From CAKOSP01 sp964370545 (lineage in GTDB: Bacteria; Bacillota_I; Bacilli_A; RF39; UBA660): a stretch of DNA of 26,154 nucleotides. The notes below the pieces were generated by a model. It saw only the letters and a program-made list of their open reading frames with translations, made no database searches and was not told the origin of the DNA. Every line of letters begins with the position of its first letter. Position 1 is the first letter of the stretch. Of this stretch, positions 5,967-13,747 are shown piece after piece. The stretch covers positions 1 to 26,154 of the forward strand of contig CAYJJQ010000014.1 in the NCBI GenBank assembly GCA_964370545.1. Reading direction: 5' to 3'. Made by a program: the position numbers and the translations under genes.

Positions 5967-7574
5967 TTATCTTATTGCTTCTAATATTATTGGAAGCATT
6001 TGTTTTTTTCTAGAAATTAAGCCTTCTATAAATATGCCTTGATATATTTCATCTAAAGCAAAACTTTCTTTCATTAACTCTTCTGATTTATCATTATAAA
6101 TTAAATATGAACCATTTTTAACTACATCAGTGACAAACATTATAGATAAATCAAAACCTGCATCTATTTTATTATTTAAATATTCTTTAATTTCATCTAT
6201 TTTAGGTTTTAAACCGTCAAAATCCATAGTTGTAATAACCGAAATACCTAACTGTTTATCCTCAATATTATACTTTTTATAATCATTATATACTAAATCT
6301 TTAATAGATAAACCTTCTATTGAAGATCCAGCCGTTAACATTTTTGTACCAAAATCAAACATATCTATTTCTGCTATTTTTTCTAAAATATTCGCTATCT
6401 CTTTATCCTTATTTGTAGTTGTTGGTGAGGTTAATAATAAAGTATCAGATAATATTCCTGCCAATAATAAACCTGCTATATTTTTTGGAGGAACTGTTTT
6501 ATTTTCCTTATATATTTCGTATATTATTGTTGCAGTACTTCCTACAGGCATACTTCTAAAATTAATTGGAATATCGGTTCCCATAGCACCAAGATTATGG
6601 TGATCTATTATTTCTAATATCTCTGCTTCTTCTATACCAATAACAGATTGAGAATTCATATTATGATCTACTAATATTACTTTTCTTTTTTCATATTTAG
6701 CAGAACCTGTTAATCTAATTAATCCTAAGCATTCTCCTTTTTTATTAACAACTGGATAGTTAGTATGATTTATTTTATGAAATTGATTTTTAAATTCTGA
6801 ATAATAATCATCTTCATAAACAACTACTGGATTAAATGTTTCATTTAAATCTTTAATATAACTAGACATAGCTATTTTATTTATAACTGAATAATTATCT
6901 ATATTACTTTTAATAATAGTAATATTATTTTTATTAGCATAATCTATAATTTTATCAGATACTTTTTCTTTAGTTACTACTACTATATTTTTAACTTTTA
7001 AAGTATTTTCATGGTCAAAAGCAAAGTAATTATTATTACATATTAATATATCATTTTCTGTTAAACTATCTAATTCATGTTTTTTTTCTATTGAAAAAAC
7101 ATAAATATTTCCAGTTATGTAATCTGTATATCTTGTTACTATTTCTCCTGAAATAGTAGTAAGAATATTATCTATTGAAGCATTTATTTCTTTTTTTGAA
7201 GTAAAAGTTAAAAACTTAGCTATTTCTTTTAGAGTAACATAACCTGATAATATATATTTTGAATTTATTAAAGGTATGGCTGTAACATTTTTAAGAGCCA
7301 TTTTATTTATCGCATCATAGATAGAAGCATTTTCATTAATAAATGTACCTTTTTCATAAGCAATATCTTTAATTCTAATTTTAACATCATTTAAATATTC
7401 TGGTTTAGGGGCATTAAAATAATTAAGTACAAACTCTGTTTCATTATTAAGTTCACTTAATATTCTAGGCTCAGTTTCAAACCCTATAGTATTTTTTAAA
7501 TAAGCAAGAGCTATACTTGCTACAACACTGTCGGTATCATTATTTCTATGACCAAATATATATGTCTTCCCCAT
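5967..7574 (-). CDS. ppaC: Mn-dependent inorganic pyrophosphatase, family II, with CBS/DRTGG regulatory insert
   Basis: Hydrolyses pyrophosphate to phosphate in the cytoplasm and so drives biosynthetic reactions. Length is 535 residues against about 310 for the simple form, because of an inserted regulatory region. Catalytic DHH-type residues are all present: GHRNNDTDSV (H9, D13, D15), LVDHN (D303, H304), DHH 324-326 and LLAGILSDT. The C-terminal substrate motif is SRKKQ. Residues about 70-125 and 245-290 look like the two halves of a CBS pair, and about 130-240 like the DRTGG domain; in known enzymes this module binds adenine nucleotides and controls activity. NND in the first motif is unusual, as NPD is commoner. 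Start ATG 7574 follows AGGTGAT. Confidence 0.93.
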   Translation of the reverse strand: MGKTYIFGHRNNDTDSVVASIALAYLKNTIGFETEPRILSELNNETEFVLNYFNAPKPEYLNDVKIRIKDIAYEKGTFINENASIYDAINKMALKNVTAIPLINSKYILSGYVTLKEIAKFLTFTSKKEINASIDNILTTISGEIVTRYTDYITGNIYVFSIEKKHELDSLTENDILICNNNYFAFDHENTLKVKNIVVVTKEKVSDKIIDYANKNNITIIKSNIDNYSVINKIAMSSYIKDLNETFNPVVVYEDDYYSEFKNQFHKINHTNYPVVNKKGECLGLIRLTGSAKYEKRKVILVDHNMNSQSVIGIEEAEILEIIDHHNLGAMGTDIPINFRSMPVGSTATIIYEIYKENKTVPPKNIAGLLLAGILSDTLLLTSPTTTNKDKEIANILEKIAEIDMFDFGTKMLTAGSSIEGLSIKDLVYNDYKKYNIEDKQLGISVITTMDFDGLKPKIDEIKEYLNNKIDAGFDLSIMFVTDVVKNGSYLIYNDKSEELMKESFALDEIYQGIFIEGLISRKKQMLPIILEAIR

Positions 7575-7589
7575 TCTATCACCTATTAT

Positions 7590-7598
7590 ATTTTAACA
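7590..7598 (-). promoter_or_regulatory. Extended -10 promoter of ppaC
   Basis: Minus-strand TGT-TAAAAT. Transcription would begin about nine bases before the ATG, leaving only an AGGTGAT-type ribosome binding site as leader. Confidence 0.5.
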
Positions 7599-7626
7599 TA
7601 ATATTTATTTTTTATAAAGGTCAAAA

Positions 7627-7650
7627 AAAAATAATCTAACGATTATTTTT
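7627..7650 (-). terminator. Terminator of uvrB
   Basis: AAAAATAATC, loop, GATTATTTTT, with a longer T run on the minus strand. It overlaps the uvrB stop codon. Confidence 0.85.
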
Positions 7651-9585
7651 CATCTCTAACATAATATCTCTTAGTTCCATAGCTCTTTCAAAGTCCATCA
7701 ACCTTGCTGCCTCATACATTTCTTCTTCTATCTTGCCAATCATTTCTTTAATTTCTTTTTTATTTAATTTTTCTTTATTGGCAGCCTTAATAACTTCATT
7801 AGAAACTACTGCTTTAATTTCTTTAACAATAGTTTTAGGAGTTATATTATTCTTAATATTATATTCGATTTGTAATTTTCTTCTTCTTTCCGTTTCAGCA
7901 ATAGCTTCATTCATAGCATCACTCATACTATCAGCGTACATAATTACATGACCATTTTCATTTCTAGCTGCTCTTCCTATTGTTTGAATTAAACTTCTAG
8001 AACTTCGTAAGAAACCTTGTTTATCTGCATCTAAAATACATATTAAACTAACTTCCGGTATGTCCAAACCTTCTCTTAAAAGATTTATACCTACTATGCA
8101 GTCATATACACCTTCACGCAATTCTTTAATGATTTTTAACCTTTCTAAAGATTTTATTTCACTATGTAAATACGCTACTTTAATATTCATACCTTTTAAA
8201 TAGTTGGTAAGTTCCTCACTCATTCTTATTGTAAGAGTAGTTATTAACACTCTTTCATTTTTTTCTTTACGCTCGCTTATTTCATTTATAATATCATCAA
8301 TTTGACCTTCACTTTTTCTTATTTCAATAGTTGGATCTAATAAACCAGTTGGTCTAATAACTTGCTCAGCAACTACTCCTCCAGTTTTATCAAGTTCATA
8401 ATCGCCTGGTGTTGCTGAAACAAATACCACTTGATTTTCAATTTCTTCAAACTCTGTAAATTTAAGTGGTCTATTATCAAGAGCACTAGGAAGTCTAAAA
8501 CCATAATTTACTAAAGTTTCTTTTCTTTGTCTATCACCGTTATACATCGCTCTTACTTGAGGTAAAGTTACATGTGATTCATCTATAAATAGTAAAAAAT
8601 CTTTTGGAAAGAAATGCATTAAAGTTGAAGGAGTTTCACCTTCTTCTCTTAAAGCTAAATGCCTTGAATAATTTTCTACACCAGAACAAAAACCCGTTTC
8701 TTTAAGCATTTCTAAATCATATTTAGTTCTTTCTTTGATTCTTTGAGCCTCTAATAATTTTCCATTTTCTTCAAAATGCTTAACTTGTATTTCTAACTCT
8801 TCTTCAATTCTATTAATTGCTATCTCCATTTTTTCTGGACTTGTAACAAAGTGAGATGCTGGCATTATAGCTATTGTTTTTTTATGCTGCGAAACAGCAC
8901 CTGTTAAAGGATCAAAAGTATATATATCGTCTACTAAATCATCTTCTAAAGTAACTCTTATAGCCTTAGCTTTTTCATTAATAGGAATAATATCAATAGT
9001 ATTACCCCTTACTCTAAACGTACCTCTATGAAAATCTAAATCATTTCTTTCATATGTCATATCAATTAATTTAGTTATAAGCTTTGTTCTATCTATTTTA
9101 TCTTTTAAGGAAAGTACTAACATTCCTTTTGCATATTCATCTTTTTCACCAATTCCATAAATACATGAAACTGACGCTACAACAATTACATCATTATAAT
9201 TAATTAAATCACTTGTAGCAGCATGTCTCATTTCATCTATTTCTTCATTTATAGAAGAATCTTTTTCTATATATGTATCACTAGAAGGAACATATGCCTC
9301 AGGTTGATAATAATCATAATACGAAATAAAAAATGTTACATGATTATTCGGAAATAATTCTTTAAATTCTGCATAAAGCTGGCCAGCCAGGGTTTTATTA
9401 TGTGCAAGTACTAAAGCTGGTTTACCAGTTTCTTTTATTACATTAGCCATTGTAAATGTTTTACCAGTTCCTGTTGCACCTAATAAAACTTGGTGTTTTT
9501 CACCAGAGTTAATTCCATCTACTAATTCTTTGATAGCTTGTGGTTGATCACCACTTGGTTTATATTTTGATTCAAGATTAAACAT
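7636..9585 (-). CDS. uvrB: Excinuclease ABC subunit B
   Basis: Damage-verifying helicase-like subunit of nucleotide excision repair, loaded on DNA by UvrA and recruiting UvrC. At 649 residues it is full length. Walker A is GATGTGKT (residues 36-43); the YYDYYQPEAYVPSSDTYI stretch is the beta-hairpin that clamps DNA; LLFIDESH is motif II; GFRLPSALDNRPL and the helicase motifs VGINLLREGLDIPEVSL and QTIGRAARN follow. The C-terminal UVR domain (EEMYEAARLMDFERAMELRD) is present. Start ATG 9585 follows ATAGGAG, which contains the stop codon of the truncated rhuM. Its native promoter now lies more than 600 bases upstream, beyond the inserted rhuM and a second copy of its own 5' end. No LexA-type operator was seen. 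Confidence 0.97.
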   Translation of the reverse strand: MFNLESKYKPSGDQPQAIKELVDGINSGEKHQVLLGATGTGKTFTMANVIKETGKPALVLAHNKTLAGQLYAEFKELFPNNHVTFFISYYDYYQPEAYVPSSDTYIEKDSSINEEIDEMRHAATSDLINYNDVIVVASVSCIYGIGEKDEYAKGMLVLSLKDKIDRTKLITKLIDMTYERNDLDFHRGTFRVRGNTIDIIPINEKAKAIRVTLEDDLVDDIYTFDPLTGAVSQHKKTIAIMPASHFVTSPEKMEIAINRIEEELEIQVKHFEENGKLLEAQRIKERTKYDLEMLKETGFCSGVENYSRHLALREEGETPSTLMHFFPKDFLLFIDESHVTLPQVRAMYNGDRQRKETLVNYGFRLPSALDNRPLKFTEFEEIENQVVFVSATPGDYELDKTGGVVAEQVIRPTGLLDPTIEIRKSEGQIDDIINEISERKEKNERVLITTLTIRMSEELTNYLKGMNIKVAYLHSEIKSLERLKIIKELREGVYDCIVGINLLREGLDIPEVSLICILDADKQGFLRSSRSLIQTIGRAARNENGHVIMYADSMSDAMNEAIAETERRRKLQIEYNIKNNITPKTIVKEIKAVVSNEVIKAANKEKLNKKEIKEMIGKIEEEMYEAARLMDFERAMELRDIMLEMKNNR

Positions 9586-9593
9586 ATTATCTC

Positions 9594-9992
9594 CTATTTT
9601 AATTTACTTTCTTTATCTAAAATAAATCCTTTAATAATAAACTCTCTTAGTATATTAGTTGCCCATATTCTAAACTCTGTTGCTTTTTTAGAGTTGACTC
9701 TATAACCTACTGCTATTATTGCATCTAAATTATATAGTTCAGTTAGATAATTTTTATTATCTGAAGCAGTTATTTCCATTTTGGAAACAACTGCATTCTT
9801 AACCAATTCATTATCAGAGAATATTTTTTTTAAATGTTTACTTATTGCAGGAACATTTACATCAAAAAGTTTAGCTATTGATTTTTGTGATAGCCAAATC
9901 GTTTCATTTTTTAATATTACATCTAAATTTATATTACCTTCCTTTGATTTGTATAAAAGTATGTTGTTTTTATTATTTGTTATTTTATTCAA
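9594..9992 (-). pseudogene. Truncated RhuM-family protein
   Basis: A 132-residue frame matching the N-terminal part of the RhuM/virulence-protein family (PF13310), whose members are usually over 300 residues. WLSQKSIAKLFDVNVPAISKHLKKIF is its winged-helix-like segment, and LYNLDAIIAVGYRVNSKKATEFRIWATNILREFIIKGF is the family's hallmark. The frame ends right after FILDKE, where the uvrB repeat begins at 9600, and its TAG stop belongs to the uvrB ribosome binding site region. The C-terminal half has therefore been lost at the junction. Start is TTG 9992 after AAGGATGG. RhuM genes often sit near mobile elements and restriction loci; their molecular role is not firmly known. Confidence 0.75.
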
Positions 9993-10019
9993 TTTAACCC
10001 ATCCTTGCCATGTAATTCT

Positions 10020-10048
10020 ATTATATAATATTTTTTTGTGTTTTAAAA
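10020..10048 (-). promoter_or_regulatory. Possible promoter of the rhuM remnant
   Basis: Minus-strand TTTTAA (10048-10043), 17 bases, then TATAAT (10025-10020), followed by the rhuM ribosome binding site. Confidence 0.4.
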
Positions 10049-10049
10049 C

Positions 10050-10154
10050 TTAATTTATATAGTATTTATTATCATTTTTAATACCATTTATCAATTCTTT
10101 GATAGCTTGTGGTTGATCACCATTTGGTTTATATTTTGATTCAAGATCAAACAT
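10050..10154 (-). pseudogene. Truncated, diverged second copy of the uvrB 5' end
   Basis: ATG 10154 opens a 34-codon frame starting MFDLESKYKPNGDQPQAIKE, matching UvrB at 21 of its first 25 residues. Similarity continues weakly to about residue 33 (KNDNKYYI against NSGEKHQV) before a TAA at 10050. The divergence suggests a fragment of a related uvrB rather than a fresh duplication. It sits directly behind the native uvrB promoter and precedes the rhuM remnant. Confidence 0.8.
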
Positions 10155-10191
10155 ATTATTTCCTATTTTTAAATGGTTCTTCTCGATTGAA

Positions 10192-10220
10192 ATTATACCA
10201 TTTCACAAATAAAAAAACAA
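10192..10220 (-). promoter_or_regulatory. Probable original uvrB promoter
   Basis: Minus-strand TTGTTT (10220-10215), 17 bases, then TGG-TATAAT (-10 at 10197-10192). The -35 lies within the terminator of the preceding gene. The first start codon downstream is now that of the truncated uvrB copy. Confidence 0.6.
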
Positions 10221-10237
10221 GATTTGCATCTTGTTTT
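10211..10237 (-). terminator. Terminator of the 477-residue gene
   Basis: AAAACAAGAT and ATCTTGTTTT pair around a four-base loop (10214-10223 with 10228-10237), followed on the minus strand by a run of seven Ts. Confidence 0.85.
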
Positions 10238-10243
10238 CAAACT

Positions 10244-11677
10244 TTATTTATTATCAATTATTTTACGCACTCTTTGTCTTTTCGGTTCTAAATAAAGTTC
10301 TTCATAAAATTCAGAATATTTTATTTTGGGAATTTCTTTTTTTATCATCATAAATTCTCTTCCAGCTTGTAAAATATGATAATGTTCATCTAACAATTCA
10401 AAGTTATCTATAATTAATCGATTATATTCTATATTTTTTTTTGTATTTTTATTTATGGATAAACTAATTTGATTTTCAGTAAATTCTCCAAATTCACCAT
10501 CATTATAAGAAAATAATATACTTTGAATATTATGCATATTTTTTATTTGTTCATGATTTCCTTTAAGTATTATTACTACATTACTAGGAAGATTCCATTT
10601 ATTATGAACTATAAAATTATCTATAAGAGATTTAATTTCTAATTCATTATTTTTTTCCTTCAAATCTATTACCAAATTTATATTTAAAGGATATATTTTA
10701 CTTGCTTCTTTTTCTAATTTTTCTAACCATTCTGGTTTTACATGAACAAATAATCCATATTCTTGTAAATTGACATCGTAACCAAAATATTCATTACCAT
10801 CAATTTTAATTATATTATCACTCATATCTTCTGTATCAAAATATTCTGTCAAATCAAAATTATTACCTTCTAAAAACTTCTCTATTAATTTGTCACTTTC
10901 ATCAATTTTTTCCGATCGTTTTTTTCTTACATTGGTTTTAATTTTATTATAAAGTTCTTCAACTTTAGATGATTCATTTTCTTGTTTTTTCTCTTTTTTA
11001 TTACACGTAGTAACTATTGATGAGTATTCCAAGCTTTCTAATAGAGGAAATTGAAAATCATTATAATATGCATATTCTGATATTAAAATATTTTCCTCTT
11101 TTACATATAACCATCTCATTGGTTGATATTCCCATATTAAACACTTACCATTTAAACCAGAATTTAATATTTTAAGTATATTCATTTCGAACACTTTAGA
11201 TGTAATTCTGTAAGAACTGGGTCCCCAGCTTTTTAATACTGCACTTTGATAATCTTTACCAAAATATTCTTTGAAAGTTGCTGAATCTGGATTATCAAAA
11301 AATTTCGTACTAACTTTAGAATGTCTAGGAGGCTCAGATATAACTGATGCATTTAAACATTTTCCAAAAGATAAAAATTTAATTCCAACTGAATTATTTT
11401 CAAACTGATTAATTAAATCTATGTTGTATGTATTTAAATCAATTACATAAAAACTATATACACTAACATATTCTAAGTGGCTCGGAATATCTTTTACAAA
11501 ACCTTCTTTAGTAATTTCTATCATTACATTTTCTGCTGGGTGATAAACTTTAAATAGATTTCCATCAAAATTATTATTAACCAAATAATTATTAGATGCA
11601 ACTCTATTTTTTTCTAAATACATATGATATTTAGTATATTCTTCTAACGTTATTGCTCGAGCATGTATCTTTTTCAT
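10244..11677 (-). CDS. Unrecognised 477-residue protein
   Basis: I do not recognise a family. The protein looks soluble and cytoplasmic: no signal peptide and no membrane helix. Residues 1-225 are a mixed alpha/beta region with many aromatic residues (WEYQPMRWLYVKEE is typical). Residues about 225-275 form a Lys/Glu-rich, probably coiled or disordered linker (KKEKKQENESS, VRKKRSEKIDESDK). A second region of about 200 residues follows, ending in a basic tail (PKRQRVRKI). Two domains joined by a charged linker is the simplest reading. Start ATG 11677 follows AGGGGGAAAT. It has its own promoter and terminator, so it is a single-gene unit, divergent from the radical SAM gene and next to the disturbed uvrB upstream region. 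Confidence 0.75.
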   Translation of the reverse strand: MKKIHARAITLEEYTKYHMYLEKNRVASNNYLVNNNFDGNLFKVYHPAENVMIEITKEGFVKDIPSHLEYVSVYSFYVIDLNTYNIDLINQFENNSVGIKFLSFGKCLNASVISEPPRHSKVSTKFFDNPDSATFKEYFGKDYQSAVLKSWGPSSYRITSKVFEMNILKILNSGLNGKCLIWEYQPMRWLYVKEENILISEYAYYNDFQFPLLESLEYSSIVTTCNKKEKKQENESSKVEELYNKIKTNVRKKRSEKIDESDKLIEKFLEGNNFDLTEYFDTEDMSDNIIKIDGNEYFGYDVNLQEYGLFVHVKPEWLEKLEKEASKIYPLNINLVIDLKEKNNELEIKSLIDNFIVHNKWNLPSNVVIILKGNHEQIKNMHNIQSILFSYNDGEFGEFTENQISLSINKNTKKNIEYNRLIIDNFELLDEHYHILQAGREFMMIKKEIPKIKYSEFYEELYLEPKRQRVRKIIDNK

Positions 11678-11700
11678 ATTTCCCCCTAAAAAGTATCAAT

Positions 11701-11729
11701 ATAATATCATAAGTACATATAAAATTCAA
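11701..11729 (-). promoter_or_regulatory. Promoter of the 477-residue gene
   Basis: Minus-strand TTGAAT (11729-11724), 17 bases ending in TGA, then TATTAT (11706-11701). Confidence 0.65.
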
Positions 11730-11787
11730 TTTTAAATTCAAGTAACTGGAATGCTAATTTTATTCAATTACACCTTTTTTTATTTTA

Positions 11788-11796
11788 TGTTATAAT
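11788..11796 (+). promoter_or_regulatory. Extended -10 promoter placed for a leaderless transcript
   Basis: TGT-TATAAT ends six bases before ATG 11803, so the transcript should start at or beside the initiation codon. There is no Shine-Dalgarno sequence. A weak -35 (ATTACA) lies 18 bases upstream. Confidence 0.65.
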
Positions 11797-11802
11797 CTAG
11801 GT

Positions 11803-12555
11803 ATGAAGAAGTTTAAAAAAATTTATATTGAAATAACTAATATGTGTAATTTAAATTGTAGTTTTTGTCCTAAAGATAATTTACCTAAGAAAGAAATGTC
11901 TTTAGAAGAATTTGAAACTATATTAAAAAAGTTAGATGACTATACTGATTATGTTTATTTACATGTTAAAGGTGAACCTTTATTACATAGTAAGTTTGAT
12001 GAAATTATTAATTTATGTAACAAATATAATAAACAAGTAAATATTACTACAAATGGAACATTAATAAAAAAACAAATTAATTCATTAAAAAGTGTTAGAC
12101 AAATTAATGTTTCTCTTCAAAGTATTACTAATTTAGATATTTTAGATGATATTATTAACAGCTGTAATATTCTTAGTGATAATACTTATATATCTTATAG
12201 ATATTGGGTTAAAAATAAATATGAAGATATTATTAGAACAAAAATTAAACCCAGTAAAAATATATTTATTTCTGAAGGAGAAGAATTTATTTGGCCTAAT
12301 TTAAATAATGATTTTATTAATACTAAAGGCACGTGCAAAGCTTTAAAAGATCACATAGCTATATTAGTCGATGGAACCATTGTACCTTGTTGTCTTGATT
12401 CTAAAGGAGTTATTAATTTAGGAAATATATTTAATAATAGTTTAGAAGATGTTATTAATAGTAATAGATATATTAATATGTTAAAAGGTTTTAATGAAAA
12501 TATATTATGCGAATCCTTATGTCAGAAATGCGGCTATAAAAAAAACATTGATTAA
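11803..12555 (+). CDS. Radical SAM/SPASM-domain protein
   Basis: A 250-residue protein. C15/C19/C22 (CNLNCSFC) bind the 4Fe-4S cluster that cleaves S-adenosylmethionine; KGEPLLH and ITTNGT are the following SAM-binding motifs. The C-terminal part has the cysteines of a SPASM or twitch-type auxiliary cluster (C178, C196/C197, C236, C240, C243; VPCCLD and CQKCGY). SPASM proteins commonly modify peptides or activate enzymes. No precursor peptide or partner enzyme lies beside it, so the substrate is unknown. It starts with ATG directly behind a -10 and is probably leaderless. The terminator overlaps its stop codon and that of pgsA. Confidence 0.88.
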   Translation: MKKFKKIYIEITNMCNLNCSFCPKDNLPKKEMSLEEFETILKKLDDYTDYVYLHVKGEPLLHSKFDEIINLCNKYNKQVNITTNGTLIKKQINSLKSVRQINVSLQSITNLDILDDIINSCNILSDNTYISYRYWVKNKYEDIIRTKIKPSKNIFISEGEEFIWPNLNNDFINTKGTCKALKDHIAILVDGTIVPCCLDSKGVINLGNIFNNSLEDVINSNRYINMLKGFNENILCESLCQKCGYKKNID

Positions 12556-12562
12556 TGTTTTT
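12541..12562. terminator. Bidirectional terminator
   Basis: AAAAACATT, loop GATT, AATGTTTTT between convergent genes; a 9-bp stem with A and T tracts. Confidence 0.8.
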
Positions 12563-13364
12563 ATTTATATCTTTTTCTTTCTCTTACAAATGATTTTATA
12601 TTAGTATCGTTATATTCATAATTATTTATTCTTTCAAGTTCCTTTTCCAATTCTTCTTGTATAGTTATTTCATCAATATTTTCTTTATTTGTGTATGTTA
12701 GTTCATCTTTTTTTGTTTTATATAATTCTAGTGATTTATAGGCATCAAATGCCGAAAATGCAACTGTAAATCCAAAAATAGCATTAATAATTTCAGGATT
12801 ATTTGTTAAGAATAAAGATAAGCATACTGCAAGTGATTGAATCCACATTCTTATTTTAGAAACAGTACTAGATACTACTATATCTCCTTTTCTATAATCT
12901 TTAATTAATTCTTTGAAATTAGATTCTTCCCTAGTATCATTTTCTAGTGATCTAATTGATTTACCACTTTTAATTTTATAATCAACACCTTCATATAAAT
13001 ACAATACTTCTCTACCCAATATTAAAAGTGTCCAAGGAGGGATAACACCTTGTGCTATTAAAACAAAACCTATACCCCAAGTAAGAATTTTATCCGCAAA
13101 AACATCTAGCATTGCACCAAACTTTGAAATATAGTTATATCTTCTTGCAATCATACCATCAAGTGTATCTGTAAGAGCAGTTGCTCCTGCCCAAATACCT
13201 AATGTTATTGGTGCTGTTATTCCAAATACCGCTAAATACATAGTTAAAATTATAGAACTAAATATTCTAGTTGAAGTAATTATATTTGGTATATTTTTTG
13301 CTATATTTGGATTAATATTTGTTATAAATTTATCTATATATTTCCATATTCCTTTTGAGTTCAT
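12561..13364 (-). CDS. pgsA: CDP-alcohol phosphatidyltransferase, PgsA-like
   Basis: A 267-residue membrane enzyme, most likely making phosphatidylglycerol phosphate from CDP-diacylglycerol and glycerol 3-phosphate. The family signature is complete: D66-xx-D69-G70-xx-A73-R74, G83-xxx-D87-xxx-D91. At least four hydrophobic segments span residues about 38-200. The C-terminal 45 residues are charged and make the protein longer than typical PgsA (about 180-200 residues), as does a polar insert at 130-160. The substrate could also be another alcohol, because this signature is shared by the whole family. Start ATG 13364 follows AAGGGTG, behind a consensus promoter. Confidence 0.82.
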   Translation of the reverse strand: MNSKGIWKYIDKFITNINPNIAKNIPNIITSTRIFSSIILTMYLAVFGITAPITLGIWAGATALTDTLDGMIARRYNYISKFGAMLDVFADKILTWGIGFVLIAQGVIPPWTLLILGREVLYLYEGVDYKIKSGKSIRSLENDTREESNFKELIKDYRKGDIVVSSTVSKIRMWIQSLAVCLSLFLTNNPEIINAIFGFTVAFSAFDAYKSLELYKTKKDELTYTNKENIDEITIQEELEKELERINNYEYNDTNIKSFVRERKRYK

Positions 13365-13382
13365 AAAACACCCTTGCCATAT

Positions 13383-13411
13383 ATTATATATTATATGATA
13401 CTTTATGTCAA
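13383..13411 (-). promoter_or_regulatory. Consensus promoter of pgsA
   Basis: Minus-strand TTGACA (13411-13406), 17 bases, then TATAAT (13388-13383): a perfect match to the housekeeping sigma consensus. Confidence 0.85.
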
Positions 13412-13426
13412 AAAAATATCTTGTAG

Positions 13427-13455
13427 TTGCTATTGTAAATAATATTTAATATACT
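13427..13455 (+). promoter_or_regulatory. Promoter of the 74-residue/DUF6512 unit
   Basis: TTGCTA (13427-13432), 17 bases, then TATACT (13450-13455). It is divergent from the pgsA promoter, with 15 bases between the -35 boxes. Confidence 0.65.
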
Positions 13456-13472
13456 AGTTATAGGTGATTTAC

Positions 13473-13697
13473 ATGGAAAGAGAATATAAACCTTTTAATT
13501 ATAATGTTCTTAATTATACTGATGAACAAAAACTACAAGTAATATTCAGTATGATTTATAGTAAAAAAGATGCTATAAGTTTACTTATGACTATAACTAA
13601 AAAAAATACATTAATAGCCGGATATAACTTCGTTAAAGAGCATTATCCAATTACTGAAGATGAACTTAATATAATACATGCATCAATGCTAAAATAA
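13473..13697 (+). CDS. Unrecognised 74-residue protein
   Basis: A small soluble protein, not recognised. ATG 13473 is preferred because AGGTGAT precedes it at seven bases; a GTG in frame at 13464 is part of that site. Predicted helices cover DEQKLQVIFSMIYSKKDAISLLMTI and the C-terminal half. No cysteine pair, signal or membrane segment is present. It shares a promoter with the downstream membrane protein, 50 bases away, and no terminator separates them. Confidence 0.7.
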   Translation: MEREYKPFNYNVLNYTDEQKLQVIFSMIYSKKDAISLLMTITKKNTLIAGYNFVKEHYPITEDELNIIHASMLK

Positions 13698-13747
13698 TCT
13701 AGTATATTTTTTATACTTTTCCATAAACTCTTAATAGGTGAAAGTTT

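Larger units (their letters stand above)
9510..10169. repeat. 91-bp direct repeat of the uvrB 5' end flanking the rhuM remnant
   Basis: Copies at 9510-9600 (the working uvrB) and 10079-10169 match at 84 of 91 positions. Each includes the ribosome binding site region, the ATG and the first 25 or so codons of uvrB. The segment between them is about 480 bp and holds the rhuM remnant. Confidence 0.85.

Noticed and set aside
9781..10291. Plus-strand frames opposite rhuM and the uvrB copy
   Set aside because: They are shadows of the minus-strand remnants and have no ribosome binding sites.
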